Below are positions 34,582 to 44,942 of a stretch of DNA of 55,767 nt, in pieces. The translations under genes were made by a program, and so were the position numbers. The notes under the pieces were generated by a model. That model was not told the origin of the DNA. It made no database searches and was given only the letters and a program-made list of their open reading frames with translations. Source of the DNA: Crocinitomicaceae bacterium (GTDB taxonomy: Bacteria > Bacteroidota > Bacteroidia > Flavobacteriales_D > Crocinitomicaceae); contig JANRBR010000023.1 of the NCBI GenBank assembly GCA_030727405.1, positions 1 through 55,767 on the forward strand. The letters run 5' to 3'. Position 1 is the stretch's first letter. The number at the start of each line of letters is the position of its first letter.

Positions 34582-35172
34582 ATGAAAACAGCACATTTGA
34601 GCGGTTCGCTTAGAACGAACGTAGGGAAAAAGGATGCTGCCAGCCTAAGAAACGCTGGTCTAGTTCCTTGTGTGCTTTACGGACAAGGTGAGCAAACTCA
34701 CTTCGCAGTAAAGCGAACAGAAATGGACAAAATCGTTTATTCACCAGAAGTTTTCCAAGTTGCTTTGGATATTGAAGGTAAAAAAGCGATGGGAATCATT
34801 CGTGAATTGCAACAACACCCAACGAAAGACACCATTCAGCACGTAGACTTTTTGGAATTAAGTGAAACGAAACCAGTTCGTGTAAAACTTCCAGTAAGAT
34901 TAACAGGGTCTTCTCGTGGTGTGATGGCCGGTGGTAAATTAATGACGGTATTCCGTACACTTCAATGTGTTGGATTAGCAAAAGACCTTCCAGATGCGAT
35001 TACTTTAGATATCTCTACATTAGGCATCGGTCAGTCGATTCGTGTAAACAGCATTGAAATTCCTGGTGTAACTTTGTTAGACCCTGCGAATGCAGTTGTT
35101 GTTTCTGTCAAAATGGCTCGTGGTGCTGTTAAAGGCGCAGATGCTGACAACGAAGAGGAAGAAGAAGCATAA
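34582..35172 (+). CDS. rplY: 50S ribosomal protein L25 (Ctc/TL5 form)
   Basis: A 196-aa L25 of the long Ctc type, which binds 5S rRNA in the large subunit. The N-terminal L25 domain (about 1-90: LSGSLRTNVGKKDAASLRNAG, VPCVLYGQG) is followed by a TL5-like C-terminal beta domain (about 95-180) and an acidic tail (DADNEEEEEA). Co-transcribed with prs from the promoter at 33590, and closed by the terminator at 35203. Confidence 0.95.
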   Translation: MKTAHLSGSLRTNVGKKDAASLRNAGLVPCVLYGQGEQTHFAVKRTEMDKIVYSPEVFQVALDIEGKKAMGIIRELQQHPTKDTIQHVDFLELSETKPVRVKLPVRLTGSSRGVMAGGKLMTVFRTLQCVGLAKDLPDAITLDISTLGIGQSIRVNSIEIPGVTLLDPANAVVVSVKMARGAVKGADADNEEEEEA

Positions 35173-35202
35173 AACTTGGATGACTTGTTCATCAATAAAA
35201 TC

Positions 35203-35231
35203 AAAAACCGTCCTTGTGGCGGTTTTTTTTT
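35203..35231 (+). terminator. Intrinsic terminator after rplY
   Basis: AAAACCG and CGGTTTT stem with an inner CC/GG pair around TTGT, followed by T8 or more. Confidence 0.85.
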
Positions 35232-35275
35232 GCCCAATAGAGAAGATATTCTTTTTTGATTTGACAATTGTTCCT

Positions 35276-35283
35276 TAATTTCG
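35276..35283 (+). promoter_or_regulatory. Near-consensus -7 element for the GT2 gene
   Basis: TAATTTCG (one mismatch from TAnnTTTG), 10 nt before the ATG at 35294; TTTG lies 17 bp upstream (35255-35258). Confidence 0.4.
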
Positions 35284-35293
35284 TTCCATCCAT

Positions 35294-36007
35294 ATGGCTG
35301 CAAAATCAATTGTTATTATTCCAACGTATAATGAACTCGACAATGTCGGTCCAATGGTAGACGCCATTATTTCATTAGATCGTACGTTTGATGTTTTATT
35401 CATTGATGATTCTTCTCCAGATGGAACGGCAGATGTAATTCGGACATTACAAGCGAAATTTACAGACCGCATTCATTTGGAAAAACGCAGCGGAAAGCTT
35501 GGTTTAGGAACGGCCTATATTCATGGCTTTCATTGGGCACTAGCACATGATTACGACTACATTTTTGAAATGGACTGTGATTTTTCACATAATCCAAAAG
35601 ACCTTGTTCCTCTTCTAGAAAGATGTGAGGCGGATGCCGATGTGGCCATTGGTTCACGCTATTGCAAGGGTGGACGAGTCCAAAATTGGCCGTGGAAACG
35701 AATCCTAATGAGTTACTTTGCAAGTGTATATGTGCGAATCATTTTAATGATTGGGATAAAGGATACAACAGCAGGGTTCAAATGCTACAGAGCGGAAGTA
35801 TTGAGAAAAATCAAGCTAGATAATGTTACTTTCAAAGGATATGCCTTTCAAATTTGTATGAAGTATGCCGCACTAAAACATGGATTTATTGTGAAAGAAA
35901 TACCCATCACCTTTATTGATCGCGTGGTAGGAGAGTCTAAAATGTCAACTGGAATATTCAAAGAAGCCTTTTTTGGGGTTTGGAAAATGCGTAAAATGGA
36001 CTTATGA
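35294..36007 (+). CDS. Polyprenol-phosphate mannosyltransferase (GT2, Dpm1-like)
   Basis: A 237-aa soluble GT-A glycosyltransferase. VIIPTYNELDNVGPMV opens the nucleotide-binding fold, DDSSPDGTADVI follows, and FEMDCDFSHNPKDL carries the metal-binding acidic motif. GSRYCKGGRVQNWP and DTTAGFKCYRAEVL are typical of the dolichol/polyprenol-phosphate mannose synthase group, which charges lipid carriers with mannose from GDP-mannose. No C-terminal membrane helices. Its stop overlaps the dihydroorotase ATG by four bases, a gene pairing I recall as common in Bacteroidota. Confidence 0.88.
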   Translation: MAAKSIVIIPTYNELDNVGPMVDAIISLDRTFDVLFIDDSSPDGTADVIRTLQAKFTDRIHLEKRSGKLGLGTAYIHGFHWALAHDYDYIFEMDCDFSHNPKDLVPLLERCEADADVAIGSRYCKGGRVQNWPWKRILMSYFASVYVRIILMIGIKDTTAGFKCYRAEVLRKIKLDNVTFKGYAFQICMKYAALKHGFIVKEIPITFIDRVVGESKMSTGIFKEAFFGVWKMRKMDL

Positions 36008-37344
36008 ACAACTATTTAATCAAAGCAGGAACAATAGTAAACGAAGGAAAGAAATTTGTGGGGGATGTGCTGATTTTAAATGGACGCATCGAAAAAATTG
36101 GTTCTACTATTGATTTGCCACAAGGAGTCGTCGAAGTAAATGCTGAAGGGAAATACGTGATGCCCGGTTGCATTGATGATCAGGTTCATTTTAGAGAACC
36201 AGGTTTAACGCATAAGGGAACCATCTATTCCGAATCCCGCGCAGCCGTAGCTGGAGGCATCACCTCGTTTATGGAAATGCCTAACACGGTTCCGAATGCC
36301 CTTTCCCAAGAATTATTAGAGGACAAATACCAAATTGCTGCACAATCCTCTTTAGCAAATTATTCCTTTTTCATGGGGGCATCGAATGATAACCTAGAAG
36401 AAGTGTTAAAAACAAACCCTCAAAATGTGTGTGGTTTAAAAATATTTATGGGATCATCCACTGGGAATATGTTGGTGGACAAAGAAGCTGTACTAGAAAG
36501 CCTCTTTTCTCGCGTGTCCATGTTGATTGCCACCCATTGCGAAGATGAATTAACCGTTCGAAGAAATTTAGACCTTTTCCAAGAGAAATATGGAGAAGAT
36601 ATCCCGATAGAGGCGCACCCCATCATTCGAAATGAAGAGGCTTGTTACTTGTCTTCTTCTTTAGCTGTTTCATTAGCAAAAAAACACCATTCAAGGTTAC
36701 ATATATTGCATATTTCTACCGAACGAGAAACACACTTGTTCGACAACACACTTCCATTAGAGAAAAAACACATTACCGCAGAAGCGTGCATACACCACCT
36801 TTGGTTTTCTGATCAAGATTATGCGGAAAAAGGGAATTTTATTAAGTGGAATCCCGCGGTGAAAACAGCTGCTGACCGCGAAGGAATTTGGAAAGCTCTG
36901 CTTGACAATCGCATTGATGTTATTGCAACAGATCACGCGCCTCATACCTTTGAGGAAAAATCCAATAAATACCTAACAGCGCCTTCGGGAGGACCATTGG
37001 TTCAACACGCATTAATTGCCATGCTCGAAAAAGCGCAAGAAGGGAAAATTAGCATCGAACGCGTAGTTGAAAAAATGGCGCATGCACCTGCTATTCTTTT
37101 CCGAATCAATCAAAGAGGCTTCATACGTGAAGGTTACCACGCGGACCTTGTCATCGTTGATCCGAATCGCAACACAACGGTTACAAAAGAAAATTGTTTG
37201 GCAAAATGTGCTTGGTCTCCATTTGAAGGACACACTTTTCAGCACGCTATTGACCGCACCTTTATCAACGGTAGGTTAGCCTATGATCAGGGAGAATTGA
37301 TTGAAGGAAAAATGGGAGATCGTTTGACGTTTAATCTGGCCTAA
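36004..37344 (+). CDS. pyrC: Dihydroorotase (metal-dependent amidohydrolase)
   Basis: A 446-aa amidohydrolase that closes carbamoyl-aspartate to dihydroorotate in pyrimidine synthesis. The metal-site regions are DDQVHFREPG (58-67), Lys146 in LKIFMGSS (the carboxylated Lys), ATHCEDE, HILHIST and ATDHAPH. In most class I enzymes the first motif is HxH; here Gln60 replaces the first His while His62 and Arg64 remain. As I recall this is usual in Bacteroidota homologues. The gene overlaps its upstream neighbour (ATGA) and its stop shares one base with the next ATG (TAATG). No other pyrimidine gene is adjacent. Confidence 0.85.
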   Translation: MNNYLIKAGTIVNEGKKFVGDVLILNGRIEKIGSTIDLPQGVVEVNAEGKYVMPGCIDDQVHFREPGLTHKGTIYSESRAAVAGGITSFMEMPNTVPNALSQELLEDKYQIAAQSSLANYSFFMGASNDNLEEVLKTNPQNVCGLKIFMGSSTGNMLVDKEAVLESLFSRVSMLIATHCEDELTVRRNLDLFQEKYGEDIPIEAHPIIRNEEACYLSSSLAVSLAKKHHSRLHILHISTERETHLFDNTLPLEKKHITAEACIHHLWFSDQDYAEKGNFIKWNPAVKTAADREGIWKALLDNRIDVIATDHAPHTFEEKSNKYLTAPSGGPLVQHALIAMLEKAQEGKISIERVVEKMAHAPAILFRINQRGFIREGYHADLVIVDPNRNTTVTKENCLAKCAWSPFEGHTFQHAIDRTFINGRLAYDQGELIEGKMGDRLTFNLA

Positions 37345-37670
37345 TGAAATACCTAATCATCTGCTTCCTTTTCGTTTTGTGTGCTTGTGAACAAGGCGCG
37401 AAAAAGTCCCCCCAAGGATTAATTGATGCGGATAAAATGAGTCTTGTAATGGAAGATGTGTTATTGCTCGAAAGCCATTACCAAAGTAAATACGGCGTTC
37501 CAGGACTTTATAAAAAAGCATTAGATCAGTCTTTGCTAGCGGTGTTCAAAAAACACCATGTGACAAAGAAGCAGTTTATGGATAGTTATACTTATTACGC
37601 GAGTCTTCCGGAATCCTTTAAAGAATTAAATACCGGGATTATGGATCGATTAAGCCGTCAAGCGCCTTAA
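37344..37670 (+). CDS. DUF4296 lipoprotein
   Basis: A 108-aa lipoprotein; the lipobox LCAC gives Cys15. After a short linker comes a helical domain (about 26-105): LIDADKMSLVMEDVLLLESHYQSK and YTYYASLPESFKELNTGIMDRL, the pattern of the Bacteroidota family DUF4296. Function unknown; probably in the outer membrane or periplasm. It is translationally coupled to the dihydroorotase gene and converges on murI with four bases of overlap. Confidence 0.8.
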   Translation: MKYLIICFLFVLCACEQGAKKSPQGLIDADKMSLVMEDVLLLESHYQSKYGVPGLYKKALDQSLLAVFKKHHVTKKQFMDSYTYYASLPESFKELNTGIMDRLSRQAP

Positions 37671-38491
37671 AAACTGTGGTGCTTCGATTGGATGGGGTAT
37701 CCTAAAAACCGCGCTGCTTTTTCATCGAATACTTCAGACGATTCAGAACTATAGAACTCCCTTTGGGCATTTTTTGATAGTTTTTCATCCATTTCTGGAT
37801 GTGCCCGTAAATATTGTTCCAATTTATCTGCAACGATTGGGCCTTGAGATACCACATTAATGTGTTTTCCGGCGATTTGGCGTATTTTCTCCTTAATTAC
37901 CGGGTAATGTGTACAAGCTAAGATGATCGTGTCTATAAGTGGGTCTTTTTTCAAGAGCGCCTGAACATCCTCTTCGATGAACTGAACACCGGCTGTGTGG
38001 TGGTGTTTTTCATTTTCGATTAAAGGTACCCACATTGGACAAGCATGCTGGGATACATGAATGTCGGGCGCGAATTTTTTTAATTCAATGAGATAGGATT
38101 GACTCTGAACGGTTCCACTCGTGCCTAAAACACCCACATGGCGGCTTTTACTCAAAGAACCGATTTCCTCCGTGCTTGGTCGAATCACCCCTAATACACG
38201 TTTATCTTGACCGAGCTTTGGTAAATCGTTCTGTTGAATGGTGCGCAAGGCCTTTGCAGATGCCGTATTGCACGCTAATACAACTAACGGACAGCCTTGG
38301 TCAAACAAAAATTTCACCGCTTCGAGGGTAAATTCATAAACGACATCAAAAGAACGATTTCCATACGGCGCACGTGCATTATCCCCGAAATACAAATAAT
38401 CGTATTCAGGCAAGGCATTTTGCACTTCCTCAAAAACGGTTAATCCCCCGTAACCTGAGTCAAAAATACCGATGGGCGCTCTTTTGTTCAT
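37667..38491 (-). CDS. murI: Glutamate racemase
   Basis: A 274-aa cofactor-independent racemase that makes D-glutamate for peptidoglycan. IGIFDSGYGGLTV opens the protein; the two catalytic cysteines are Cys74 in LACNTASA and Cys193 in LACTHYPVI. FGDNARAPYG is also diagnostic. Last of the envelope genes on this strand, but it has its own start signal: a perfect -7 box four bases before the ATG, placed just after the terminator that ends the ompH transcript. Confidence 0.95.
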   Translation of the reverse strand: MNKRAPIGIFDSGYGGLTVFEEVQNALPEYDYLYFGDNARAPYGNRSFDVVYEFTLEAVKFLFDQGCPLVVLACNTASAKALRTIQQNDLPKLGQDKRVLGVIRPSTEEIGSLSKSRHVGVLGTSGTVQSQSYLIELKKFAPDIHVSQHACPMWVPLIENEKHHHTAGVQFIEEDVQALLKKDPLIDTIILACTHYPVIKEKIRQIAGKHINVVSQGPIVADKLEQYLRAHPEMDEKLSKNAQREFYSSESSEVFDEKAARFLGYPIQSKHHSF

Positions 38492-38495
38492 GATT

Positions 38496-38503
38496 CAAAA
38501 CTA
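38496..38503 (-). promoter_or_regulatory. -7 element four bases before the murI ATG
   Basis: TAGTTTTG on the minus strand. It is squeezed between the ompH terminator hairpin and murI; any -33 element would lie inside that hairpin. Confidence 0.5.
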
Positions 38504-38506
38504 AAC

Positions 38507-38535
38507 AAAAAAGGCAATCCGTTGGATTGCCTTTT
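38507..38535 (-). terminator. Intrinsic terminator after the ompH pair
   Basis: A 12-bp perfect stem (AAAAGGCAATCC / GGATTGCCTTTT) with a 3-nt loop; on the minus strand it ends in T6. It separates the bamA-ompH transcript from murI. Confidence 0.9.
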
Positions 38536-38555
38536 ATTATTTATTCTTTTAAAAA

Positions 38556-39071
38556 CTATTTTTTGGTGTCCGCAGCGTCCAAAATCAATAATTCCACAAT
38601 GACTTCGTTTGTAATGTCCATTCCGCCTTTGTAATACATGGTCATAGAAGATTGATCTAAGACATAATTTAATTTTTTGCGTTCCGCAACGATTTCAATG
38701 GCCTTTTGTACTCGATCAAGGATCGGTTGATTTAATTGCTCGCTGTAAACTTTTAATTCTTGCTCTAATTCAGCCTGGCGCGTTTCTAAATTTTGCTGCA
38801 TGCGCATTAATTTATTTTGCTCGTTTTCTTTGATCATCGGTGGCATATTAGCTTGACCGTCTATCCAAATTTTATATGCTGATTCAAAAGCTTTTTGCAT
38901 TTCTTCCAATTCTGACACGCCAGATTTCTGGATTTGATCTAATTGTGAAATCGCCGCTTTACGAGATGGTAACGTGTCCAACAATTTTTGTGAATTCACA
39001 TGTGCTACTTTCGATTGAGCAGCTGCTCCAAATCCAATAAATAAAACCAATCCTAATAATAAATTTTTCAT
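38556..39071 (-). CDS. OmpH/Skp family periplasmic chaperone, copy 2
   Basis: A 171-aa secreted protein; the signal peptide ends at GAAAQ. SKVAHVNSQKLLDTLPSRKAA starts the Skp fold, the middle is a long coiled coil (about 40-125, many Glu/Lys/Gln), and the end is a beta strand pair (LNYVLDQSSMTMYYKGG). Skp trimers carry unfolded outer-membrane proteins to the BAM complex. It lies 12 bases behind its paralogue and is co-transcribed with it; twin ompH genes after bamA are usual in Bacteroidota. Confidence 0.9.
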   Translation of the reverse strand: MKNLLLGLVLFIGFGAAAQSKVAHVNSQKLLDTLPSRKAAISQLDQIQKSGVSELEEMQKAFESAYKIWIDGQANMPPMIKENEQNKLMRMQQNLETRQAELEQELKVYSEQLNQPILDRVQKAIEIVAERKKLNYVLDQSSMTMYYKGGMDITNEVIVELLILDAADTKK

Positions 39072-39083
39072 TTTTAATTTGTG

Positions 39084-39596
39084 TTATTTTGTTATACCCA
39101 TTTCCTCAAGAACAGAATCGCTCATGTCAAATTCTTTCTCTGCATACACCAAATTACTTTGGTTTGCTTTATCAAAAACGAAGGAGTACCCTTCTCTCTT
39201 TGCTACTTTTTTCATGGCCGTGTAAACACGGTCTTGAATTGGTTTTACCAACTCTTGTCTTTTCTGGAAATAATCACCTTCTGATCCAAAATGCTGTGTT
39301 TGAAGATCAATGGCATCCTTTTCCAATTTTTCTATTTCGGTTTTACGCTTCTCTCTCTCCTCTTTTGGAAGAAGCACTTCTTCTCGATCAAAACTTGCTT
39401 TCTTTGTTTTAATCGCATCGTAGCGTTCCTCTATTTCCTTCGTCCAACGTTCAGCCATTTTATCTAAACGTTCCTTCGCTTCAACATATTCCGGAACATT
39501 TTTTAAGATATAATCGGAATCAATAAACGCGTACGTCTGTGCATTGGCAAAACGCATGCCAAAAAACAAAATAAAAAGAAACCAATACTTTGACAT
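39084..39596 (-). CDS. OmpH/Skp family periplasmic chaperone, copy 1
   Basis: A 170-aa secreted protein; the signal peptide ends at FANAQ. TYAFIDSDYILKNVPEYVEAKERL begins the Skp fold; a charged coiled coil (about 45-115) follows and GYSFVFDKANQSNLVYAEKEFDMS closes it. Role as for its downstream paralogue: holding outer-membrane proteins for the BAM machine. It starts 51 bases after bamA, and a TAACTTCG box in that gap may give it extra transcription. Confidence 0.9.
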   Translation of the reverse strand: MSKYWFLFILFFGMRFANAQTYAFIDSDYILKNVPEYVEAKERLDKMAERWTKEIEERYDAIKTKKASFDREEVLLPKEEREKRKTEIEKLEKDAIDLQTQHFGSEGDYFQKRQELVKPIQDRVYTAMKKVAKREGYSFVFDKANQSNLVYAEKEFDMSDSVLEEMGITK

Positions 39597-39621
39597 AAAA
39601 AAAATTGTTTCTAAAGAACGG

Positions 39622-39629
39622 CGAAGTTA
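39622..39629 (-). promoter_or_regulatory. Possible internal -7 element before the ompH pair
   Basis: TAACTTCG on the minus strand, one mismatch from TAnnTTTG, 25 nt before the ATG at 39596. No clear -33. Confidence 0.25.
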
Positions 39630-39647
39630 AACATTTATTATAATATT

Positions 39648-42203
39648 CTATAATTCTCCCAGGTTCATCCCAATGGTAAAGCTCAATTTAGGATAAAAGC
39701 CCTTTGTCATAATAGAGGCATCAGAACCAGATTTGGAACCAGCAGAACTAGACCAACTGTCTAACTTGTCAAAACCGAAGCCATAATCAAGCCCCAACAT
39801 ACCGAACATGGGTAAAAAGACACGAATACCAACACCCGCGGCGCGCTTAACATTGAAAGGATTAAACTTATCGAAAGTCGGATAAGTATTACCTGCTTCT
39901 AGAAATGTCAAGGCGTAAAACGTTGCTTGTGGATTCAATGAAATCGGATAACGCAATTCCAAGGTATATTTCGCAATGATTGGATCTCCTCCAGAAGCTG
40001 AAATACTTTGATCGTCGTATCCACGAAGTGCAATGATTTCTCGTCCACCGAGCTGATTCACTCCTGAAAGCCCACTTCCTCCCATGGAATAACGGTCAAA
40101 AGGCGTCATCCCTTTCGCTTTGTTATACATTCCGATGTAACCGAAACCAAAGCGCGGCATGAGCACTAATTTTTTATCAGCCGTTAAAGGTAAAAACCAC
40201 TCTCCCGTAAATTTAAAACGGTAGTATTCCAAAAACAAATACCTTTCTCTATCAGTCATTCCGGCATAATCAACTTCATCATTGAAATATGAATAAGGCA
40301 ACGTTGCCTTTGCCGTTAAGGTGAAATTGGACCCGCTTTGTGGATAAATTGGGGCGCTTACAGAGCTGCGTTGAAGCACGTATTTTAGGGCGATGTCGTT
40401 TGCATATCCTTCATTAAACAATGGGAAACGCGTATCCTTCATGACATCATAATACTGATAACTCAATTCGTAATAAGCCGTGAAGTAATCATCTGGCCAT
40501 TTTTTTCTGCGACCTAAACCAACACCGGTTCCTGTGATGGATAAGCCAGTATAATTTGGGTCTGAACGCAAGAATCCAGTTGTAGAAAGCGCTGTTCTAT
40601 TCACCCAAAACGAAAGGGAATTCGGTTTCTTTCCTCCCAACCACGGTTCGGTAAACGAAAAGTTATACCCTTGATAAAAACGACCATTTGATTGAGCACG
40701 AATGGAAAGACGTTGTCCATCACCGCCTGGTAAAGGAGACCAAGCTTCTTTTTTAAAGATGTTTTTCGTTGAAAAATTATTAAAGGACAAACCAAGTGTT
40801 CCGATGATTCTTCCCGGAGTAGATGGCCCTGCTCCTCCATATCCTCCGGACAACTCAATTTGATCACTGGACTTTTCTTCCACTACGTATTCAATATCTA
40901 CCGTTCCCTTAGCTGGATTCGGTGAAGGATTCACCTGAAATCCTTGATCGTTAAAAAAGCCTAATTGAGACAATTCGCGTTGGGTCCGCATGATGTCCTC
41001 TTTGTTAAACACGTCACCTGGCTTGGTGCGAACTTCCCTGAGGATTACGTGGTCATTTGTTTTTGTGTTTCCGCGAATGGTAATGTTACCATTTGTTGCA
41101 ATTTTTCCTTCGATGATCCGGATTTGGTGATTAATGTGGTTGTTTTCCACATTCGTTTCTACAGGAATGACTTGAAAAAACAAGTACCCTTTATTCATGT
41201 AAATCGACGAAATGTCTCGGCCGTCTGGACCTCCAAATAAACGCTGTGAAAACAATTCCTTGTTGTATAAATCACCCTTATTTATCCCTAAAACAGTGTC
41301 TAGAAAACTAGAGCGGTATTTCGTGTTTCCAATCCACTCCACATCGCCGAAATAGTATTTATCCCCTTCGTTAATTTGAATGTGAATTTTCAAATTTTTA
41401 TCATCCAATAGGTATACCGAGTCCATAATTATTTGGGCGTCACGCAAACCTACTTTATTGAACTTAGCCATTAGAGCCGTTTTGTCTGTTTGGTAACTAG
41501 ACTCTGTGAATTTAGACCGTTTAAAGATGCGCAAAACACCCTTTTCTTTTGTGTCTTTCATCGCCATTTTTAACTTCCAAACCGGGACTTCTGTACTTCC
41601 CACGATTTCAATTTCTTTGATGCCTATTTTTGCTCCTTTATCAATGGTGATGGCAAAAATCTCGGAGTCATTGATTAAGGTATCCTTGGTTCTTTTCACA
41701 TCTACATTCGCATGGTAATATCCCTTTTCTCTAAAATAGCCGCGGATTTTACTTTTTGTTTGAAATAATAAGTTTTCAGTAATCGTTTTTCCCGCATACA
41801 AAGAGATTTCTTCCCTCACCTTATCTGCTTCTCTTTTGGTAATCCCTTCGAACTTAAATTTAGAAAGTTTCGGTCTTGGCACCAATTCAATGACCATGTA
41901 TACGACTCCGGCAATTTCTTTTTCGGCATAAATGGAAATATTGGAGAACAGTCCCTCGCTCCATAAATTTTGAATGGCCTTATTGATTTGTTGACTAGGC
42001 AGGGTAATCATTTGACCCTGGCGTAATCCAGCAATCATTTTAATCCCCTGATGATCATAATTATCAGCTCCCACAACGCGAACCGGACCTATTTCATATT
42101 CCTTTGGTGAAGCGTAACTGAAGTCCAATCCACCTAGCGTTGTAGGTCCATTTTGACCAAGCGAAACAAAAGAAAGGAATAAAGCTATTACTAAATATCT
42201 CAT
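39648..42203 (-). CDS. bamA: Outer membrane protein assembly factor BamA
   Basis: An 851-aa Omp85 protein that inserts beta-barrel proteins into the outer membrane. The signal peptide ends near SLGQ. Five POTRA domains span about 35-450 (IRGNTKTNDHVILREVRTKPGDVF is the clearest unit), followed by a 16-strand barrel with GGYGGAGPS at its start and GGREIIALRGYDDQSISASGGD (the conserved L6 RGY/F motif). The ATG overlaps the uppS stop (ATGA), so it is coupled to uppS; two ompH genes follow. Confidence 0.95.
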   Translation of the reverse strand: MRYLVIALFLSFVSLGQNGPTTLGGLDFSYASPKEYEIGPVRVVGADNYDHQGIKMIAGLRQGQMITLPSQQINKAIQNLWSEGLFSNISIYAEKEIAGVVYMVIELVPRPKLSKFKFEGITKREADKVREEISLYAGKTITENLLFQTKSKIRGYFREKGYYHANVDVKRTKDTLINDSEIFAITIDKGAKIGIKEIEIVGSTEVPVWKLKMAMKDTKEKGVLRIFKRSKFTESSYQTDKTALMAKFNKVGLRDAQIIMDSVYLLDDKNLKIHIQINEGDKYYFGDVEWIGNTKYRSSFLDTVLGINKGDLYNKELFSQRLFGGPDGRDISSIYMNKGYLFFQVIPVETNVENNHINHQIRIIEGKIATNGNITIRGNTKTNDHVILREVRTKPGDVFNKEDIMRTQRELSQLGFFNDQGFQVNPSPNPAKGTVDIEYVVEEKSSDQIELSGGYGGAGPSTPGRIIGTLGLSFNNFSTKNIFKKEAWSPLPGGDGQRLSIRAQSNGRFYQGYNFSFTEPWLGGKKPNSLSFWVNRTALSTTGFLRSDPNYTGLSITGTGVGLGRRKKWPDDYFTAYYELSYQYYDVMKDTRFPLFNEGYANDIALKYVLQRSSVSAPIYPQSGSNFTLTAKATLPYSYFNDEVDYAGMTDRERYLFLEYYRFKFTGEWFLPLTADKKLVLMPRFGFGYIGMYNKAKGMTPFDRYSMGGSGLSGVNQLGGREIIALRGYDDQSISASGGDPIIAKYTLELRYPISLNPQATFYALTFLEAGNTYPTFDKFNPFNVKRAAGVGIRVFLPMFGMLGLDYGFGFDKLDSWSSSAGSKSGSDASIMTKGFYPKLSFTIGMNLGEL

Positions 42204-42952
42204 TTATGTTCATTTAATTGTTCAGAGGTCAATCCAAACCTGCGTTCCCTCTGTTGAAAGGCACAAATAGCATGGATGAATTCAGCTCTGCGAAACTCTG
42301 GCCACTGTACAGCTGTAAAGTACAACTCTGTATAAGACAATTGCCAAAGCAAAAAGTTACTAATGCGGCACTCACCACTGGTTCGAATGAGTAATTCCGG
42401 ATCTGGAATCATTGACGTATTTAAGGTCTTGTTGATTTGGTCTTCCGTAATTTGATCGGTAGAAAGGACTCCTTGTTTTACTTTTTCTGCAATCAACTTA
42501 CAAGCATTCGTGATTTCCCATCTAGCACTGTAATTCAAGGCAAGAATTAAGGTTAGTGCTGTGTTGTCTTTCGTTTTATCAATGGCTTCTTTCAATGAGC
42601 TCACACACCCCTCTGGCAAGGCCTCAATATCTCCAATGGTTAAAAGTCGAACACCATTTTTATGCATGTCATCCGTTTCATTGGTAATGGCTTGTACAAG
42701 CAGATCCATAAGTCCTGCAACCTCCTCTGCTGGGCGATTCCAATTCTCCGTTGAAAAGGCATACATGGTTAAAAATTGCACACCTATTTCGCGCGCTGTT
42801 TTAATAATTTCTTTGACGGATTCAACACCAGCAGCATGTCCAAATAAGCGATGCTGACCCTGACTTTTAGCCCAACGTCCATTGCCATCCATAATGAAAG
42901 CAACATGCTTTGGAATGTTTGTTTGGTCCAAGTTGGTATATAAATTAGTCAT
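42200..42952 (-). CDS. uppS: Isoprenyl transferase (undecaprenyl diphosphate synthase)
   Basis: A 250-aa cis-prenyltransferase making the C55 lipid carrier for peptidoglycan and polysaccharides. HVAFIMDGNGRWAK holds the catalytic Asp, then FSTENW, and the C-terminal LIRTSGECRISNFLLWQ region binds isopentenyl diphosphate. The frame opens at a TTG (43024), but that would add a non-homologous tail. The ATG at 42952 is preferred because AAGGAG stands six bases before it; an ATG at 42958 is the alternative. First gene of the uppS-bamA-ompH unit. Confidence 0.93.
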   Translation of the reverse strand: MTNLYTNLDQTNIPKHVAFIMDGNGRWAKSQGQHRLFGHAAGVESVKEIIKTAREIGVQFLTMYAFSTENWNRPAEEVAGLMDLLVQAITNETDDMHKNGVRLLTIGDIEALPEGCVSSLKEAIDKTKDNTALTLILALNYSARWEITNACKLIAEKVKQGVLSTDQITEDQINKTLNTSMIPDPELLIRTSGECRISNFLLWQLSYTELYFTAVQWPEFRRAEFIHAICAFQQRERRFGLTSEQLNEHK

Positions 42953-42958
42953 TTCCAT

Positions 42959-42964
42959 CTCCTT
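42959..42964 (-). promoter_or_regulatory. Shine-Dalgarno sequence of uppS
   Basis: AAGGAG, six bases before the ATG at 42952. Such a clear ribosome site is rare in this window and decides the uppS start. Confidence 0.55.
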
Positions 42965-43022
42965 AACGAAGTTAATCAAAGAATCTTGTGCACTGGCCAC
43001 AAAAGTCGATAAACTATTTCTC

Positions 43023-43059
43023 AAAAAAAAAGGGACTGGTTAACCAAATCCCTTTTTTT
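43023..43059 (-). terminator. Intrinsic terminator after atpC
   Basis: AAAAAAAGGGA and TCCCTTTTTTT stem with an inner TGG/CCA pair (TGGTTAACCA), ending in a T run on the minus strand. It separates atpDC from uppS. Confidence 0.85.
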
Positions 43060-43075
43060 AATTTATTAAACTGAA

Positions 43076-43354
43076 TTATTCAGCAAGAATAACCAAGCGA
43101 TTATTGTTTAATTCTGCCACGCCACCTTTAATCGAAACAGATACTTTTGATCCTGTCTGAACCAAAAGACTACTCATTTCAGCCTCAGCTTGGTCTCCGC
43201 TTAACTCAAAAATTACTTCTCCATTTTTCAAAGAAGAAATGATTGGTGCGTGATTATTCAACACTTGAAAGACGCCATCTAATCCTGGAAGAGTAACGTT
43301 GTTCGCCTCTCCTTTAAAAAGACTTGCTTCTGGTGTGATGATTTCTAATTTCAT
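43076..43354 (-). CDS. atpC: F1 ATP synthase epsilon subunit (short form)
   Basis: A 92-aa epsilon subunit linking the gamma rotor to the c-ring. The protein is the N-terminal beta-sandwich only: MKLEIITPEASLFKGEANNVTLPG, then DGVFQVLNNHAPIISSL, ending at NNRLVILAE. The regulatory C-terminal two-helix domain of the 130-140-aa forms is missing, as in other Bacteroidota. It follows atpD by 11 bases. The two genes stand apart from the remaining atp genes, which are not in the window. Confidence 0.93.
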   Translation of the reverse strand: MKLEIITPEASLFKGEANNVTLPGLDGVFQVLNNHAPIISSLKNGEVIFELSGDQAEAEMSSLLVQTGSKVSVSIKGGVAELNNNRLVILAE

Positions 43355-43365
43355 GTGTAAACGTA

Positions 43366-44907
<1,542 letters not shown>

Positions 44908-44942
44908 TTATTTGAATTTCCGAGAAACAAATGAAGATTGTT

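Noticed and set aside
40965-41240. 91-codon plus-strand frame
   Set aside because: Antisense to the BamA POTRA region; Cys/Val-rich nonsense composition.
42953-43024. N-terminal extension of UppS from a TTG
   Set aside because: Overlaps the atpC terminator and adds a tail unlike known UppS; AAGGAG supports the ATG at 42952.
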